Below, piece after piece: positions 35,441-43,673 of a stretch of 64,000 nucleotides of DNA. Each line of letters begins with the position of its first letter. Position 1 is the first letter of the stretch. Under the pieces are notes generated by a model. It made no database searches and was not told the DNA's origin. It saw only the letters and a list, made by a program, of their open reading frames with translations. Both the position numbers and the translations under genes were made by a program. Source of the DNA: Mesorhizobium sp. WSM4313 (lineage in GTDB: Bacteria; Pseudomonadota; Alphaproteobacteria; Rhizobiales; Rhizobiaceae); contig NZ_NSFT01000004.1 of assembly GCF_002294725.1 (NCBI RefSeq), positions 422,676-486,675 of the forward strand. The letters run 5' to 3'.

Positions 35441-35674
35441 ATGGATGCCAGCGAATTGCAGGCCATAGGCGATACGCTGATGCGCGTCGTCACCCCCGAT
35501 ATGAAACCGAAAGACCTGCTCAAGGCGGTGCGAAAACTGCACCCGGACGCCAAGAAGAGGGATATTGCCCGCGCGGCCTTCCACGCCATTATCGCCAACG
35601 CCGACCAGGATCCCGGCAAGTCGCGCAACCTTCAGGCCTTCGCGCTTGCCGAGCGTACCCAGCAATCGGAATAA
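35441..35674 (+). CDS. Hypothetical protein, 77 residues
   Basis: A charged helical protein starting MDASELQAIGDTLMRVVTP and ending AERTQQSE. It contains DLLKAVRKLHPDAKKRDIARAAFHAI, a basic amphipathic stretch. There is no membrane segment or recognised domain. The amino-acid pattern and codon choice look like a real gene, but the ribosome site is weak. It stands alone. Confidence 0.6.
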   Translation: MDASELQAIGDTLMRVVTPDMKPKDLLKAVRKLHPDAKKRDIARAAFHAIIANADQDPGKSRNLQAFALAERTQQSE

Positions 35675-35824
35675 ATTGCCGCGAATTGTAGTTTTGGGCT
35701 TGCCGGAAATTTAATAAGCAATCTCTAATTTAATGGCTCAGCCGGCAGCTGGAGCCCAATTCAAGGAAAAGTGTGTCACGGTTTTCCGTCCGGAATTACC
35801 CTGGCCCCAACCGGTAATGAGCCC

Positions 35825-35971
35825 ATGACCAAGAACCTCGGCAATGCCAAACCCAGCGCTCCTGCCAAGGAGATGAACCCCTCGCTGTTCGGCAAGGCCG
35901 CGCCGGCATTGTTTCCGCTGCTCGTCGCGGCGCTTGGCTATCTCATCGGCCGGCATTTCTTCGGCTTTTGA
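35825..35971 (+). CDS. Short membrane protein, 48 residues
   Basis: Starts MTKNLGNAKPSAPAKEMNPS and has a single C-terminal helix (about residues 27-45, ALFPLLVAALGYLIGRHFFGF). The ATG at 35825 is chosen because the longer frame from 35771 reads like non-coding sequence. A GC-rich inverted repeat (GGGCCGGC ... GCCGGCCC, 35972-36006) follows the stop and may be its terminator. Unrecognised. Confidence 0.5.
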   Translation: MTKNLGNAKPSAPAKEMNPSLFGKAAPALFPLLVAALGYLIGRHFFGF

Positions 35972-36509
35972 CGGGCCGGCGTCCGGCACGCTATTTCCAG
36001 CCGGCCCAAGTGCAATTGTCGTCTCGACATCCTCCTTGCAGCTTTGGTCCTAGGGCCTAGGTCGTTCTTGTCCTTGGCCGGGCCCAAGCGCATGCTGGTG
36101 GCAGCCGGCGGCCTCGCAAACTCCGGTCAGGCCCGGCCGCCGAACCCAGTATCACCCCCCCAAAGGCTGCCGGGCCGCCGCCATCCGGCGAATTCTTCCG
36201 CGCTGGTCCACGGCCAACTGCCGCACTGCCTAAATCTGCAGTACCGCTCGGACGCCTTCGAATTCCGTTGCTGCATCGTCTCGCAGACCGAACGCCATGT
36301 CGAAGTCGAACTCGGCTGCACCTAGGCGCAATGGCATGTCTTCGCCGCCACGCTCGCTTTTATTCGTGAAACTCGCAAATATGCCGAATAACGGCGGGTT
36401 CTCTTGCACTAAAGAACAATAAGCCACGCTTTTCGGCAATTCCAGACGCGCTAGATTGTATTGCGGGTCGAAGATAGGCAGTTCTTCGAATGAAGAGCAG
36501 GAGCTGTAT
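35972..36509. other. Intergenic stretch with one hairpin, no gene supported
   Basis: About 540 bases. The left end holds GGGCCGGC/GCCGGCCC with a loop of about 20 bases, a possible terminator. The rest has short frames without ribosome sites. The sequence just before 36510 (CAGGAG, seven bases from the ATG) is the ribosome site of the next gene. Confidence 0.45.
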
Positions 36510-36725
36510 ATGGTAACAAGCGAGCCAGACAGTGTCCGCGTAAAAACCGTTAATGGCCAATGGATCGTGCGCGTCGTCGACGGCGGCAGGCTGAAGCAGC
36601 AAGTGTTCGACATTCACGCGCAGGCCGAGATCTTCGCCGAGGAGGAGCGGCTGCGACTGGGGCTGCCGGGCGAGCCGCCGGCCGAAGAGCCAGTCGGACC
36701 GCTCCCACACGGGCGGGCTCGCTGA
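36510..36725 (+). CDS. Hypothetical protein, 71 residues
   Basis: A small soluble protein starting MVTSEPDSVRVKTVNGQWIV with a Glu-rich middle and a Pro-rich end (GEPPAEEPVGPLPHG). The ATG at 36510 is chosen for the AGGAG seven bases upstream. No domain is recognised. It is convergent with the HxlR gene. Confidence 0.6.
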   Translation: MVTSEPDSVRVKTVNGQWIVRVVDGGRLKQQVFDIHAQAEIFAEEERLRLGLPGEPPAEEPVGPLPHGRAR

Positions 36726-36773
36726 CGGGCGAGGAGTAGCCGGACCACGCCAATCGCTGAGGTCGGAACAGAC

Positions 36774-37190
36774 CTATCCCTGATGCTCGGCTCTGAGCCT
36801 CTCTTTCATCCGTTCAAGCGCCGGCGGACCGCCGGCCGCCAGATCGTTGGCGACCCGGGCCAACTTATCGTCGGCCTTGCGGTATTTGCTGCCCCAGGCG
36901 CCGAGCGTTGCCAGAACCGGCAAAAGGTCGATGCCGGCCTCGGTCAGCCGGTAGATCGCCTTCAGACCGTGGCTCGGGTCGTCGCTGCGGGTGAGAATGC
37001 CTTCGTCGACCAGCGTCTGCAGCCGCTCGGCCAGCGTGCGCGACGAGATGCCTTCGTCGGATTGCAGGAACTCGCGAAAGTGCCTTTTCCCGGCGAAGGC
37101 CAGGTCGCGAATGATGAGCAGCGTCCAGCGGTCGCCGAGTAGTTCGAGCGAGAGGCTGATCGGGCAGCCGGATCGTTCCTTGGTCGACAT
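36774..37190 (-). CDS. HxlR family transcriptional regulator
   Basis: A 138-residue winged-helix regulator. It begins with the HxlR signature: SGCPISLSLELLGDRWTLLIIRDL, then GKRHFREFLQSDEGISSRTLAERLQTLVDEGIL and the DPSHGLKAIYRLTEAG wing. HxlR proteins sense aldehydes or redox changes and often control an adjacent divergent oxidoreductase. Here that is the NmrA-type gene at 37288. Two direct repeats in the shared promoter are likely its binding sites. Confidence 0.93.
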   Translation of the reverse strand: MSTKERSGCPISLSLELLGDRWTLLIIRDLAFAGKRHFREFLQSDEGISSRTLAERLQTLVDEGILTRSDDPSHGLKAIYRLTEAGIDLLPVLATLGAWGSKYRKADDKLARVANDLAAGGPPALERMKERLRAEHQG

Positions 37191-37194
37191 CAGT

Positions 37195-37273
37195 ATGGTT
37201 CCATTTTTAAATCACTTTACTATTGACATCGTTCTTGCCTTGCGTCAAATGGTTCCAGAAGTAAATCATTTGA
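37195..37273. promoter_or_regulatory. Two direct repeats between HxlR and NmrA genes, probable operators
   Basis: Two 25-base sites at 37195-37219 and 37249-37273 match at 19 positions, including ATGGTTCCA at the left and TAAATCA in the middle of both. The gap between starts is 54 bases, about five helical turns. The first covers the region just upstream of the HxlR start and the second lies next to the ribosome site of the NmrA-type gene, so one regulator could control both directions. Confidence 0.7.
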
Positions 37274-37287
37274 GAGAGGAGATCGAT

Positions 37288-38175
37288 ATGAACCGGCAAG
37301 TCAAGCGTACGGTGGTGGTCGTCGGCGCAACCGGCGAAGTGGGCGCCGAGGTCTCGGCCAGACTGACCGGGGCAGGGCATAAGGTGCGCGGCATCGCCCG
37401 GAGCCTCGGCGTCGCACTCGACGATCAGGCGGCGCTCGACGCCGCCTTCTCGGGTGCCGACAGCGCTTACGTGATGATCCCCTTCGATGTCACCGCGCCC
37501 GATCTGCATCACTTTGAGGACGAGGTCGGCGCACGGCTGGCGTCCTCCATCGCCAAGGCGGGCCTGCGCCGGATCGTGCTGCTCAGCGGCCTCAATGCCC
37601 ATCTCAGAATGGGTACGTCGCTTGGCGCCGCGCTGATGGAAAAGCGACTTGCCGCGCTGGGCCTGGAGGAACTCGTCTATCTGCGCGCCTCCTTCTTCAT
37701 GGAGAATTTCATCAAGGGCATGGGCTTCGTCGAGCAGGCGGCGTCCGGCGTCTTCGCCTCGCCCTTCCGCGGCGACCTGCCTATGCCGCTGATTGCCGCC
37801 AAGGACGTTGGCGAACGCGCCGCCGCTCTATTGAGTGCCGAACACTTTCCGATCCAGCGCGTTGTCGAATTGCACGGCGGCGGCTCCTACACGCTCGAAC
37901 AGGCTACCGCGATCCTGGGCAGGGCGATCGGCAAGGCGGTCGCCTACCATGAAGTGCCGTTCGCCGATGCGCGGGCCGGTATGGTCGCCAATGACATATC
38001 GGCGAGTTTTGCCGATGCGCTGGGCGAGACGGCGGCAAGCTTCAACAGGGGCGAGCGCTGGGCGCTGGAAGCACCCTCAGCCGAAAATGCCACCCCGACC
38101 AGCTTCGAAGCCTGGGCGCAGGCTTTCGCCCGCTCGCCCGCCGCGGCGCGAGTCGTCACAGGCAGCAATTCCTGA
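37288..38175 (+). CDS. NmrA-like NAD(P)-binding protein
   Basis: A 295-residue atypical short-chain dehydrogenase. The N-terminal Rossmann motif is VVVVGATGEVGAEVSARL, followed by VMIPFDVTAPD and GLRRIVLLSGLNAH. It resembles NmrA/HSCARG and QOR2-type quinone or redox-sensor proteins. GAGAGGAGA lies just before the ATG at 37288. It is followed by the RibD-C-like reductase gene after 15 bases and is divergent from the HxlR regulator, forming a stress-responsive unit. Confidence 0.88.
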   Translation: MNRQVKRTVVVVGATGEVGAEVSARLTGAGHKVRGIARSLGVALDDQAALDAAFSGADSAYVMIPFDVTAPDLHHFEDEVGARLASSIAKAGLRRIVLLSGLNAHLRMGTSLGAALMEKRLAALGLEELVYLRASFFMENFIKGMGFVEQAASGVFASPFRGDLPMPLIAAKDVGERAAALLSAEHFPIQRVVELHGGGSYTLEQATAILGRAIGKAVAYHEVPFADARAGMVANDISASFADALGETAASFNRGERWALEAPSAENATPTSFEAWAQAFARSPAAARVVTGSNS

Positions 38176-38190
38176 CCAGGGAGACCGGAC

Positions 38191-38778
38191 ATGAGAAAGC
38201 TCATCCTGCAGATGCAGTTATCGGTCGACGGTTTTGTCGGCGCCGACGAGGACCGTCGCTGGCAACTCTGGGAGTGGGGCGACGACAGCGCCTGGGACGA
38301 GGAGCTTAAACGGGACTTCAACGCCGTTTTCACGACCATCGATACCATCCTGTTGAGCCGCAAGATGGCTGAGGAAGGCTATCTGACCCATTGGGGCAAC
38401 GCGGCGAGGAAATATCCGAAGGACCGCTTCTTTGCCTTCGCCCAGCGCATCGTCGAGGCCGAAAAGGTGGTGGCGAGCGATAAGCTCGGGGCCTCGCGCT
38501 GGGAACGAACGCGCGTCGTAAGCGGCGACTTGCCGCGTGAGGTCAACGCGCTGAAGCAAGGCGAGGGCGGCGACATCGCCGTGTTCGGCGGCGCCGGCTT
38601 CGCCTCGGCGCTGATCGCCGCCGGCCTTGTCGACGAGTTCCAGCTCTTCATCAATCCGGCCGTTCTGGGCAGCGGCCGCCGCATCTTCGACAAGGGCGGC
38701 TTTGGCAGGCTGAGGCTCCTCGGCTCCAGGCCCTATGCCAGCGGCATGGTGGTGAGCCGCTACGCGCCGGCGAGGTGA
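38191..38778 (+). CDS. Dihydrofolate reductase-like (RibD C-terminal domain) protein
   Basis: A 195-residue member of the RibD_C/DHFR-like group. Seen are LQMQLSVDGFVGADEDRRW at the start, TILLSRKMAEEGY, KVVASDKL, GGDIAVFGGAGFASALIAAGLVDE in the NADPH-binding part, and INPAVLGSGRRIFD. These proteins reduce unknown substrates and often accompany HxlR or NmrA-type genes. It is co-directional with and close to the NmrA gene. Confidence 0.9.
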   Translation: MRKLILQMQLSVDGFVGADEDRRWQLWEWGDDSAWDEELKRDFNAVFTTIDTILLSRKMAEEGYLTHWGNAARKYPKDRFFAFAQRIVEAEKVVASDKLGASRWERTRVVSGDLPREVNALKQGEGGDIAVFGGAGFASALIAAGLVDEFQLFINPAVLGSGRRIFDKGGFGRLRLLGSRPYASGMVVSRYAPAR

Positions 38779-38832
38779 GAAGGCAATCGATGGGAGATCG
38801 CTCTGCCTGAATCAATCTGGCAGCGCGGCTTT

Positions 38833-39084
38833 CTAACTACCTGTCTGGCCATGCCTTTCCCGGATGGGTTGGCAACCGCCCCCGCTGACCAGCCGCAACT
38901 GCACGCCTGGCGTGATGGACCGCTGCCAAGCGGCGCGGCCGTTGCCCACGGCGGCAAACCAGCGGGCTTCGCACGATGTCAGGCCGATAAGCACCCGGCC
39001 GGCATATTCGGCCGGCGCGCCATTGGCCGCATCGAACACCGTCCAACTGCTGCCAGGCGGCTCCTGCACCGGGACGAACCTCAT
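38833..39084 (-). CDS. Hypothetical protein, 83 residues
   Basis: A small soluble protein starting MRFVPVQEPPGSSWTVFDAA and containing YAGRVLIGLTSCEARWFAAV. I chose the ATG at 39084, with GGAG six bases upstream, over two longer starts. No known domain is recognised, although the first third looks like proteins that I have seen annotated as conserved in rhizobia. Moderate support. Confidence 0.55.
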   Translation of the reverse strand: MRFVPVQEPPGSSWTVFDAANGAPAEYAGRVLIGLTSCEARWFAAVGNGRAAWQRSITPGVQLRLVSGGGCQPIRERHGQTGS

Positions 39085-39222
39085 CGGAGACTCCATCTGT
39101 GAAGAGATGGGCAATATAGCAGGCGCGACTTGGCGTTCCTATGACGTGGTTCACATTGGCACACATTTACGGTGGATAGCACCGCTGCGGCTGCAAGCCA
39201 CCAATCTCCTTGGCTGCTTGCC

Positions 39223-40476
39223 CTACTGCCCGGCCTGGTCGGCGTCGGTCAGCGTGCCGAGGAAGGCGACGATGTCGTCGATCTCGGCATCGGTCAGCGC
39301 CGGCTTATCGCCGGGCTTTTTGCCGTTGAAGGGCGGATCTGTGTTGAGGTTTCCCCAGTAAGCCTTTGGCAGGTCGTTGAATTTGTCGACCGTGCCGTCG
39401 GTCTTCTTCGGATACCAGCGCCCAGGATCCGTATCGCGGCTGGCGTAGAAGGCGACCGCGTCGCGCAGCGTGTGGAAATAGCCGTTGTGGAAGAAGCTTT
39501 TCCGCAAGGCAACGTTGCGCAGCGTCGGCGTCTTGAACAGGCCGCAATATTCGACGCGGTCCTTGAGATCGGTGCGCAGCGGACCGCACAGGCCGAGGTC
39601 GACATAATTGGGATCGGCATTGGCGGGGATCGCCGGGTTGCGCGGCACGGCAATCGCGATCAGGCCGTAATCGGTGAATTGCGGCGGCTCGCCGTCATTG
39701 GCCGGTTCGCTGAGATGACAGCTCGCGCAATTGCCCTTCGCTGCGTCCTCGAACAGCATGCGACCGCGCAATTCCTGCGCGGAAAGTTGCGCCTTGCCGG
39801 CGAGGAAGGCGTCGTAGCGGCTGGAATAGGGATAGAAATCGGCGCTGCTCTGCTCGAAGGTGCCCAGCGCTTCCACAGCGGCGTCGAAGGCGTCTTGCTG
39901 ATCGTCGAAGACATCGGCGCCGAAGGCCGCCTTGAAGGCGCCGGCATAAGGCGCGTTACGCAGGCTGGCGACCACCTGGGCCGCGTCCTTATTGCCCATC
40001 TCGAAGGACGACAGCAGCGGGATTCTTGCCTGGTCCTTGCCGTGGTCGGCGCGGCCGTCCCAGGTCAGCCCCCCGGTCGGGCCATTGTCGACGCTTTCGT
40101 CGCCTTCGTCCTCGGAGTCGTAGAAGTGCTCCGTGAAGGCGGGCGCCGCCTGCAGGTAGCGCAGTGACGGCACGGCGCGAACGCCGGGCTGGTCAAGATT
40201 GGCTCCGCCCATTTCGACCGGTGCCGCCGAGGCCGGCCCGAAAGCATGGTTGGGATCGTGGCAGGATGAGCAGGCCTGCTTGCCCGAGGCCGAGAGCGAA
40301 GAGTCGAAGAACATCTGTCGCCCCAGCGCCGTCAGCGCCTCGGCGCGGGCGAAGGCTTCCTGCCGCGTCATCGGGCCGGGATGGACACCGGATGGCTCCT
40401 CGGTGTTGGCGGGCGTGGTGGAGGCGACGATCGTGGCCGCTGCAATGGCGATCGCGTGATTTTTCCGATGTCCCAT
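39223..40476 (-). CDS. Di-heme cytochrome c peroxidase family protein
   Basis: A 417-residue exported protein of the CcpA/MauG family. A signal-like segment (residues 5-25) is followed by two heme motifs, CSSCH (near residue 70) and CASCH (near residue 250), with the GRADH region and YDAFLAGKAQLS between them. A late KTPTLRNVALRKSFFHNGYFHTL is characteristic. Such proteins reduce hydrogen peroxide in the periplasm or carry out MauG-type oxidation. The gene is divergent from the AcpA-type phosphoesterase gene, with 219 bases between. Confidence 0.92.
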   Translation of the reverse strand: MGHRKNHAIAIAAATIVASTTPANTEEPSGVHPGPMTRQEAFARAEALTALGRQMFFDSSLSASGKQACSSCHDPNHAFGPASAAPVEMGGANLDQPGVRAVPSLRYLQAAPAFTEHFYDSEDEGDESVDNGPTGGLTWDGRADHGKDQARIPLLSSFEMGNKDAAQVVASLRNAPYAGAFKAAFGADVFDDQQDAFDAAVEALGTFEQSSADFYPYSSRYDAFLAGKAQLSAQELRGRMLFEDAAKGNCASCHLSEPANDGEPPQFTDYGLIAIAVPRNPAIPANADPNYVDLGLCGPLRTDLKDRVEYCGLFKTPTLRNVALRKSFFHNGYFHTLRDAVAFYASRDTDPGRWYPKKTDGTVDKFNDLPKAYWGNLNTDPPFNGKKPGDKPALTDAEIDDIVAFLGTLTDADQAGQ

Positions 40477-40594
40477 CGTCTTCGGCGATATCCCTGATTT
40501 CTCCGCCCGGTTTCTTTGGCGGCGTAAGGATCGAGTGCAACGGATTGATGACCGGTCTTCCCGCTCACGAAACCGTGTTCGGCCGGGGCCGAAC

Positions 40595-40610
40595 TGTCAC
40601 AAAGGTGACA
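40595..40610. promoter_or_regulatory. 16-base inverted repeat between divergent genes
   Basis: TGTCAC (40595-40600) and GTGACA (40605-40610) form a perfect inverted repeat around AAAG. It lies 86 bases before the AcpA-type start and 119 bases before the peroxidase start. It could be an operator for a dimeric regulator. It is only partly similar to Pho-box half sites (CTGTCAT), so that reading is tentative. Confidence 0.45.
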
Positions 40611-40695
40611 AGGCGTCGAAGTAGCTGGGCATTGATGCAGTTGCGTTCCTGCATTGCCGTCCTCCAGCCATTCCCAAGCCACGAGGCATTTCCTG

Positions 40696-42228
40696 ATGAT
40701 CCGGTCCTTTCTCTCCCTTTGCCTCGCCTCCACGGCGCTGGCATCGCTCTCTGCCGCTGCCCAAGCGGCGCCTGCCGGTTACGACAAGATCGACACCGTC
40801 GTCGTCATCTACGCCGAGAACCGCAGCTTCGATAACCTTTATGGCGGCTTCCCCGGCGCCAACGGCCTGGCTAACGTTTCGCCTGAACAGGCGCGCCAGC
40901 TCGACCGCGACGGCAAGCCGCTTTCCGAACTGCCGCCGGCCTGGGGCGGACTGACCGGCAAGGGCGTCACGCCGGCGGTGACGGAGGCGCAGAGCGCGCA
41001 TCTGCCCAATGCGACATTCGCCATCGACGATCCCAAGGGCTTCAACGAGAATACCGGCGTCATCACCCATGATCTGTGGCATCGTTTCTATCAGGAGCAG
41101 ATGCAGATCGACGGCGGCCGGAACGACAAGTTCGTCGCCTGGGCCGATTCCGGCGCGCTGGTGATGGGCCATTATGACGGCTCGATCCTGCCGATGTGGG
41201 CGATCGCCAAAAAATACGTGCTGGCGGACAATTTCTTCCAGGGCGCCTTCGGCGGCTCCTTCCTCAACCATTTCATGCTGGCCTGCGCCTGCGTGCCTTA
41301 CTATCCAAATGCCGACACCAGCCCGGTCAAGGCCCAGATTGCCGTCGTCGAGCCGGATGGCGTGACGCTGAAACCGGCCGACAATTCGCCGCCCTCGGCG
41401 CTGGGCGGCGTGCCGAAATTCACCAATGACGGCGCCATCACGCCCGACTTCTACGCCGTCAACACCATGCAGCCGCCTTACCAGCCAAGCGCCAACAAGC
41501 CGGCCGAGGGTGGCGACAAGGCGCTGGCCGATCCGGCGCAGCCGACCACGCTGCCGCCGCAGCACGAGATCACCATCGGCGATCTGCTGTCGCTCAAGGG
41601 CATTTCCTGGGCGTGGTATTCGGGCGCCTGGCAGGCGGCGCTCGACGGCAAGAACGCGACGCCCGTGCCGAACTTCCAGTTCCACCACCAGCCCTTCAAC
41701 TATTTCGCGGCTTATGCGCCGGGCACGGCCGCGCGGGCCGAGCACCTCAAAGACGGCGGGCTCGGCGGCACTGAGTTCATCAAGGCGATCGATGACGGCA
41801 AGCTGCCGGCGGTCTCTTTCTACAAGCCGCAGGGCAACCTCAACGAGCATGCCGGCTATGCCGACGTGACCTCCGGCGACCAGCACCTGGCCGACCTCGT
41901 CGCGCATCTGGAGAAGAGCCCGCAATGGGCCCATATGCTGGTGGTCGTCACCTATGACGAGAATGGCGGTTTCTGGGATCACGTCGCGCCGCCCAAAGCC
42001 AATCGCTGGGGCCCGGGCAACCGCATCCCCGCCTTCATCATCTCGCCCTATGCGAAGATGGGGATGGTCGATCACACGCAGTACGACACGACCTCGATCC
42101 TGCGTTTCATCACCGCCCGCTACGACCTGCCTGTGCTGCCCGGCATCGTCGCCCGCGACAAGGCGCTGCGCAACAACGACCAGCCGCCGATGGGCGATCT
42201 GACGGCAGCGCTCGACCTGACGAAGTAG
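40696..42228 (+). CDS. AcpA-type acid phosphatase/phosphoesterase, secreted
   Basis: A 510-residue phosphoesterase of the AcpA/phospholipase C group. A signal peptide (about residues 1-25, ending AQAAPAG) precedes VVVIYAENRSFDNLYGGFPG, where the Glu-Asn motif belongs to the metal site and Ser may be the catalytic position. GITDLWHRFYQEQMQ-like and AGYADVTSGDQHLADLVAHL follow, and VVVTYDENGGFWDHVAPP carries the second metal-ligand Asp-Glu-Asn and His. Its role is likely phosphate scavenging from organic phosphates. The ATG at 40696 has GAGG upstream. Confidence 0.9.
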   Translation: MIRSFLSLCLASTALASLSAAAQAAPAGYDKIDTVVVIYAENRSFDNLYGGFPGANGLANVSPEQARQLDRDGKPLSELPPAWGGLTGKGVTPAVTEAQSAHLPNATFAIDDPKGFNENTGVITHDLWHRFYQEQMQIDGGRNDKFVAWADSGALVMGHYDGSILPMWAIAKKYVLADNFFQGAFGGSFLNHFMLACACVPYYPNADTSPVKAQIAVVEPDGVTLKPADNSPPSALGGVPKFTNDGAITPDFYAVNTMQPPYQPSANKPAEGGDKALADPAQPTTLPPQHEITIGDLLSLKGISWAWYSGAWQAALDGKNATPVPNFQFHHQPFNYFAAYAPGTAARAEHLKDGGLGGTEFIKAIDDGKLPAVSFYKPQGNLNEHAGYADVTSGDQHLADLVAHLEKSPQWAHMLVVVTYDENGGFWDHVAPPKANRWGPGNRIPAFIISPYAKMGMVDHTQYDTTSILRFITARYDLPVLPGIVARDKALRNNDQPPMGDLTAALDLTK

Positions 42229-42246
42229 CCTCTCAGAACCCGGGTT

Positions 42247-42373
42247 CCTCGCCCCCGCCAGAGCCGGGGGCGAGGTGTCCGCAAAGTGGACGGCGAGGGG
42301 GCTTCGCAGGGCGCTCCCCCTCTCCGTCTCGGCTTCGCCGAGCCACCTCTCCCCGATTTCATGGAGGCGAGGA
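42247..42373. repeat. Intergenic palindromic repeat, copy B
   Basis: A 127-base element between the phosphoesterase and OsmC genes, in the opposite orientation to copy A at 22547. It starts CCTCGCCCCCGCC and ends ATGGAGGCGAGGA, and has the hairpin CTCGGCTTCGCCGAG near its right side. Reverse-complemented, it follows copy A almost base for base except for changes in the central loop and a C/G shift in the terminal runs. Confidence 0.8.
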
Positions 42374-42459
42374 AACGCCAATCGCCCACGGCCTGCCTCG
42401 GCGATTGCCTCAGTGAATTCCCGTCCGCTATCAATGGCCTCCAAACTGGAGACGACACG

Positions 42460-42882
42460 ATGGCAGACTTTAAAGTCAGAACCCGCAATGCCGGCGCGCT
42501 TGCCGTCCTGCCGCCGGGCAGCTTGCCGGCGGTCACCACCCCGACCGGTGGCACGGTCGATGTGGTCACGCAGGTCAGCGCGCCCGGCTTCAGCCCGCTC
42601 GACCTGCTCCATGCCTCTTTGGCCGCCTGCATGGTGCTCAGCGCCCGCATCGCCGCCACCCGCCTCGGCGTCGCCGACCGGCTCGGCGAGGTGAGGGCGG
42701 ATGTCAGCGGCGAGAAGGCGAAGGACGAGCCCTCGCGGGTCGAGACATTCACCGTCAGATTGGAGATCACCGGCGACCTCGATGCCGCAATGAAAGAACG
42801 GATCCTGGCGGACGCGGAAAACATCTGCACCGTCTCCAACACGCTGCGCGGCGCGCCGGCGCTTCGTTCCACGCTGGGGTGA
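42460..42882 (+). CDS. OsmC family protein
   Basis: A 140-residue member of the OsmC/Ohr fold. These proteins use a Cys pair to reduce organic peroxides; here the first Cys is in LHASLAACMVLSARIAA (near residue 53) and the second in AENICTVSNTLRG, the standard spacing. The N-terminus MADFKVRTRNAGALAVLP has the strand typical of the family. GGAG lies eight bases before the ATG. It is followed by the CMD-type gene after five bases. Confidence 0.9.
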   Translation: MADFKVRTRNAGALAVLPPGSLPAVTTPTGGTVDVVTQVSAPGFSPLDLLHASLAACMVLSARIAATRLGVADRLGEVRADVSGEKAKDEPSRVETFTVRLEITGDLDAAMKERILADAENICTVSNTLRGAPALRSTLG

Positions 42883-42887
42883 GCGCA

Positions 42888-43412
42888 ATGGCGCATCTAT
42901 CCCCCATTGACTACGCGACCGCCTCGGACGACATCCGCGCCGAGCACGACCGAGAGCTCGCGCTGCGCGGCCGCAGGACCAACATGAAGCGCATCCTGCT
43001 TCACTCGCCGGCCGCCCACCGCATCTACGCCGAATGGTTCACGCTGCGCGACCTTCTCAAGCTCACACTCGACGACCGCGCCATCTGGCTGTTGTCGAAA
43101 GCGGTCGCCGAAACGATGCGCGCCGAGATTCCCGTGACGTTCTTTCGCCGCGCATTGATCGAGAACGGGCTCGACCCCGAAGCGATCGAACCGACCGCCG
43201 ACGAGACGCTGCTGATCTCCTTCGGCATGGCAATCGCCGCCGATGCCAATGCCGTCCCGGCAGAAACCTGGGCCGCACTCAAGGCGCGCTACGACGAGAC
43301 GCTGCTCGTCAACCTCACCGCCTTCGCCGGCATCATGGTGGCGACCTGCGTATTCACCAATGCGGTGAAGGTGGATCTCGATCCGGAGCTGGAGATGTAT
43401 CGGAGGCAGTGA
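42888..43412 (+). CDS. Carboxymuconolactone decarboxylase-like family protein
   Basis: A 174-residue all-helical protein resembling the CMD/AhpD fold, with IRAEHDRELALRGRRTNMKR and AEWFTLRDLLKLTL in the first half and a hydrophobic FAGIMVATCVFTNAV at the end. The CxxC motif of AhpD is absent, so alkylhydroperoxidase activity like AhpD is unlikely. The ATG at 42888 is chosen over a GTG overlapping the OsmC stop because GGGG stands eight bases away. It is in one unit with the OsmC gene. Confidence 0.75.
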   Translation: MAHLSPIDYATASDDIRAEHDRELALRGRRTNMKRILLHSPAAHRIYAEWFTLRDLLKLTLDDRAIWLLSKAVAETMRAEIPVTFFRRALIENGLDPEAIEPTADETLLISFGMAIAADANAVPAETWAALKARYDETLLVNLTAFAGIMVATCVFTNAVKVDLDPELEMYRRQ

Positions 43413-43424
43413 GGCGCGACTTCT

Positions 43425-43588
43425 CCTTCTCCCCCTGTGGGAGAAGGTGGATCGGCGCGTTAGCGCCGAGACGGATGAGGGGTGTTCCAGCTTGGCGATA
43501 AGATTGAAATCGCCGCCGCCTCATTCCTTCCAGCACCCCTCATCCGACCTCGCTGCGCGAGGCCACCTTCTCCCACAAGGGGAGAAGG
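43425..43588. repeat. Intergenic palindromic repeat, copy C (longer type)
   Basis: A 164-base inverted repeat between the CMD-type and oxygenase genes. The left arm CCTTCTCCCCCTGTGGGAGA and the right arm ending AAGGGGAGAAGG frame an inner hairpin ATCGGCG-CGTTAG-CGCCGAG and a second inner pair GGATGAGGGGTG/CACCCCTCATCC. The ends are similar to, but longer than, copies A and B. Confidence 0.8.
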
Positions 43589-43673
43589 GAAAGCCGGCGC
43601 CCACCCCCGCAGGAATCGGGTGGCCGATGCTCATCCTTCGCCCCACTTTGACACCAAGCGAAGGAGCCAACCC

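Noticed and set aside
39085..39222. Short gap between the small protein gene and the peroxidase gene
   Set aside because: It contains no frame, hairpin or repeat worth calling.
40490..40620. A Pho-box reading of the inverted repeat at 40595
   Set aside because: Pho boxes are direct repeats of CTGTCAT with 4-base spacing; this is an inverted repeat, so it is listed only as an unassigned operator candidate.
40597..42888. 763-residue minus-strand frame opposite the phosphoesterase and OsmC genes
   Set aside because: Both genes on the plus strand are complete and have clear motifs; the antisense frame reads as low-complexity Arg/Asp/Val.
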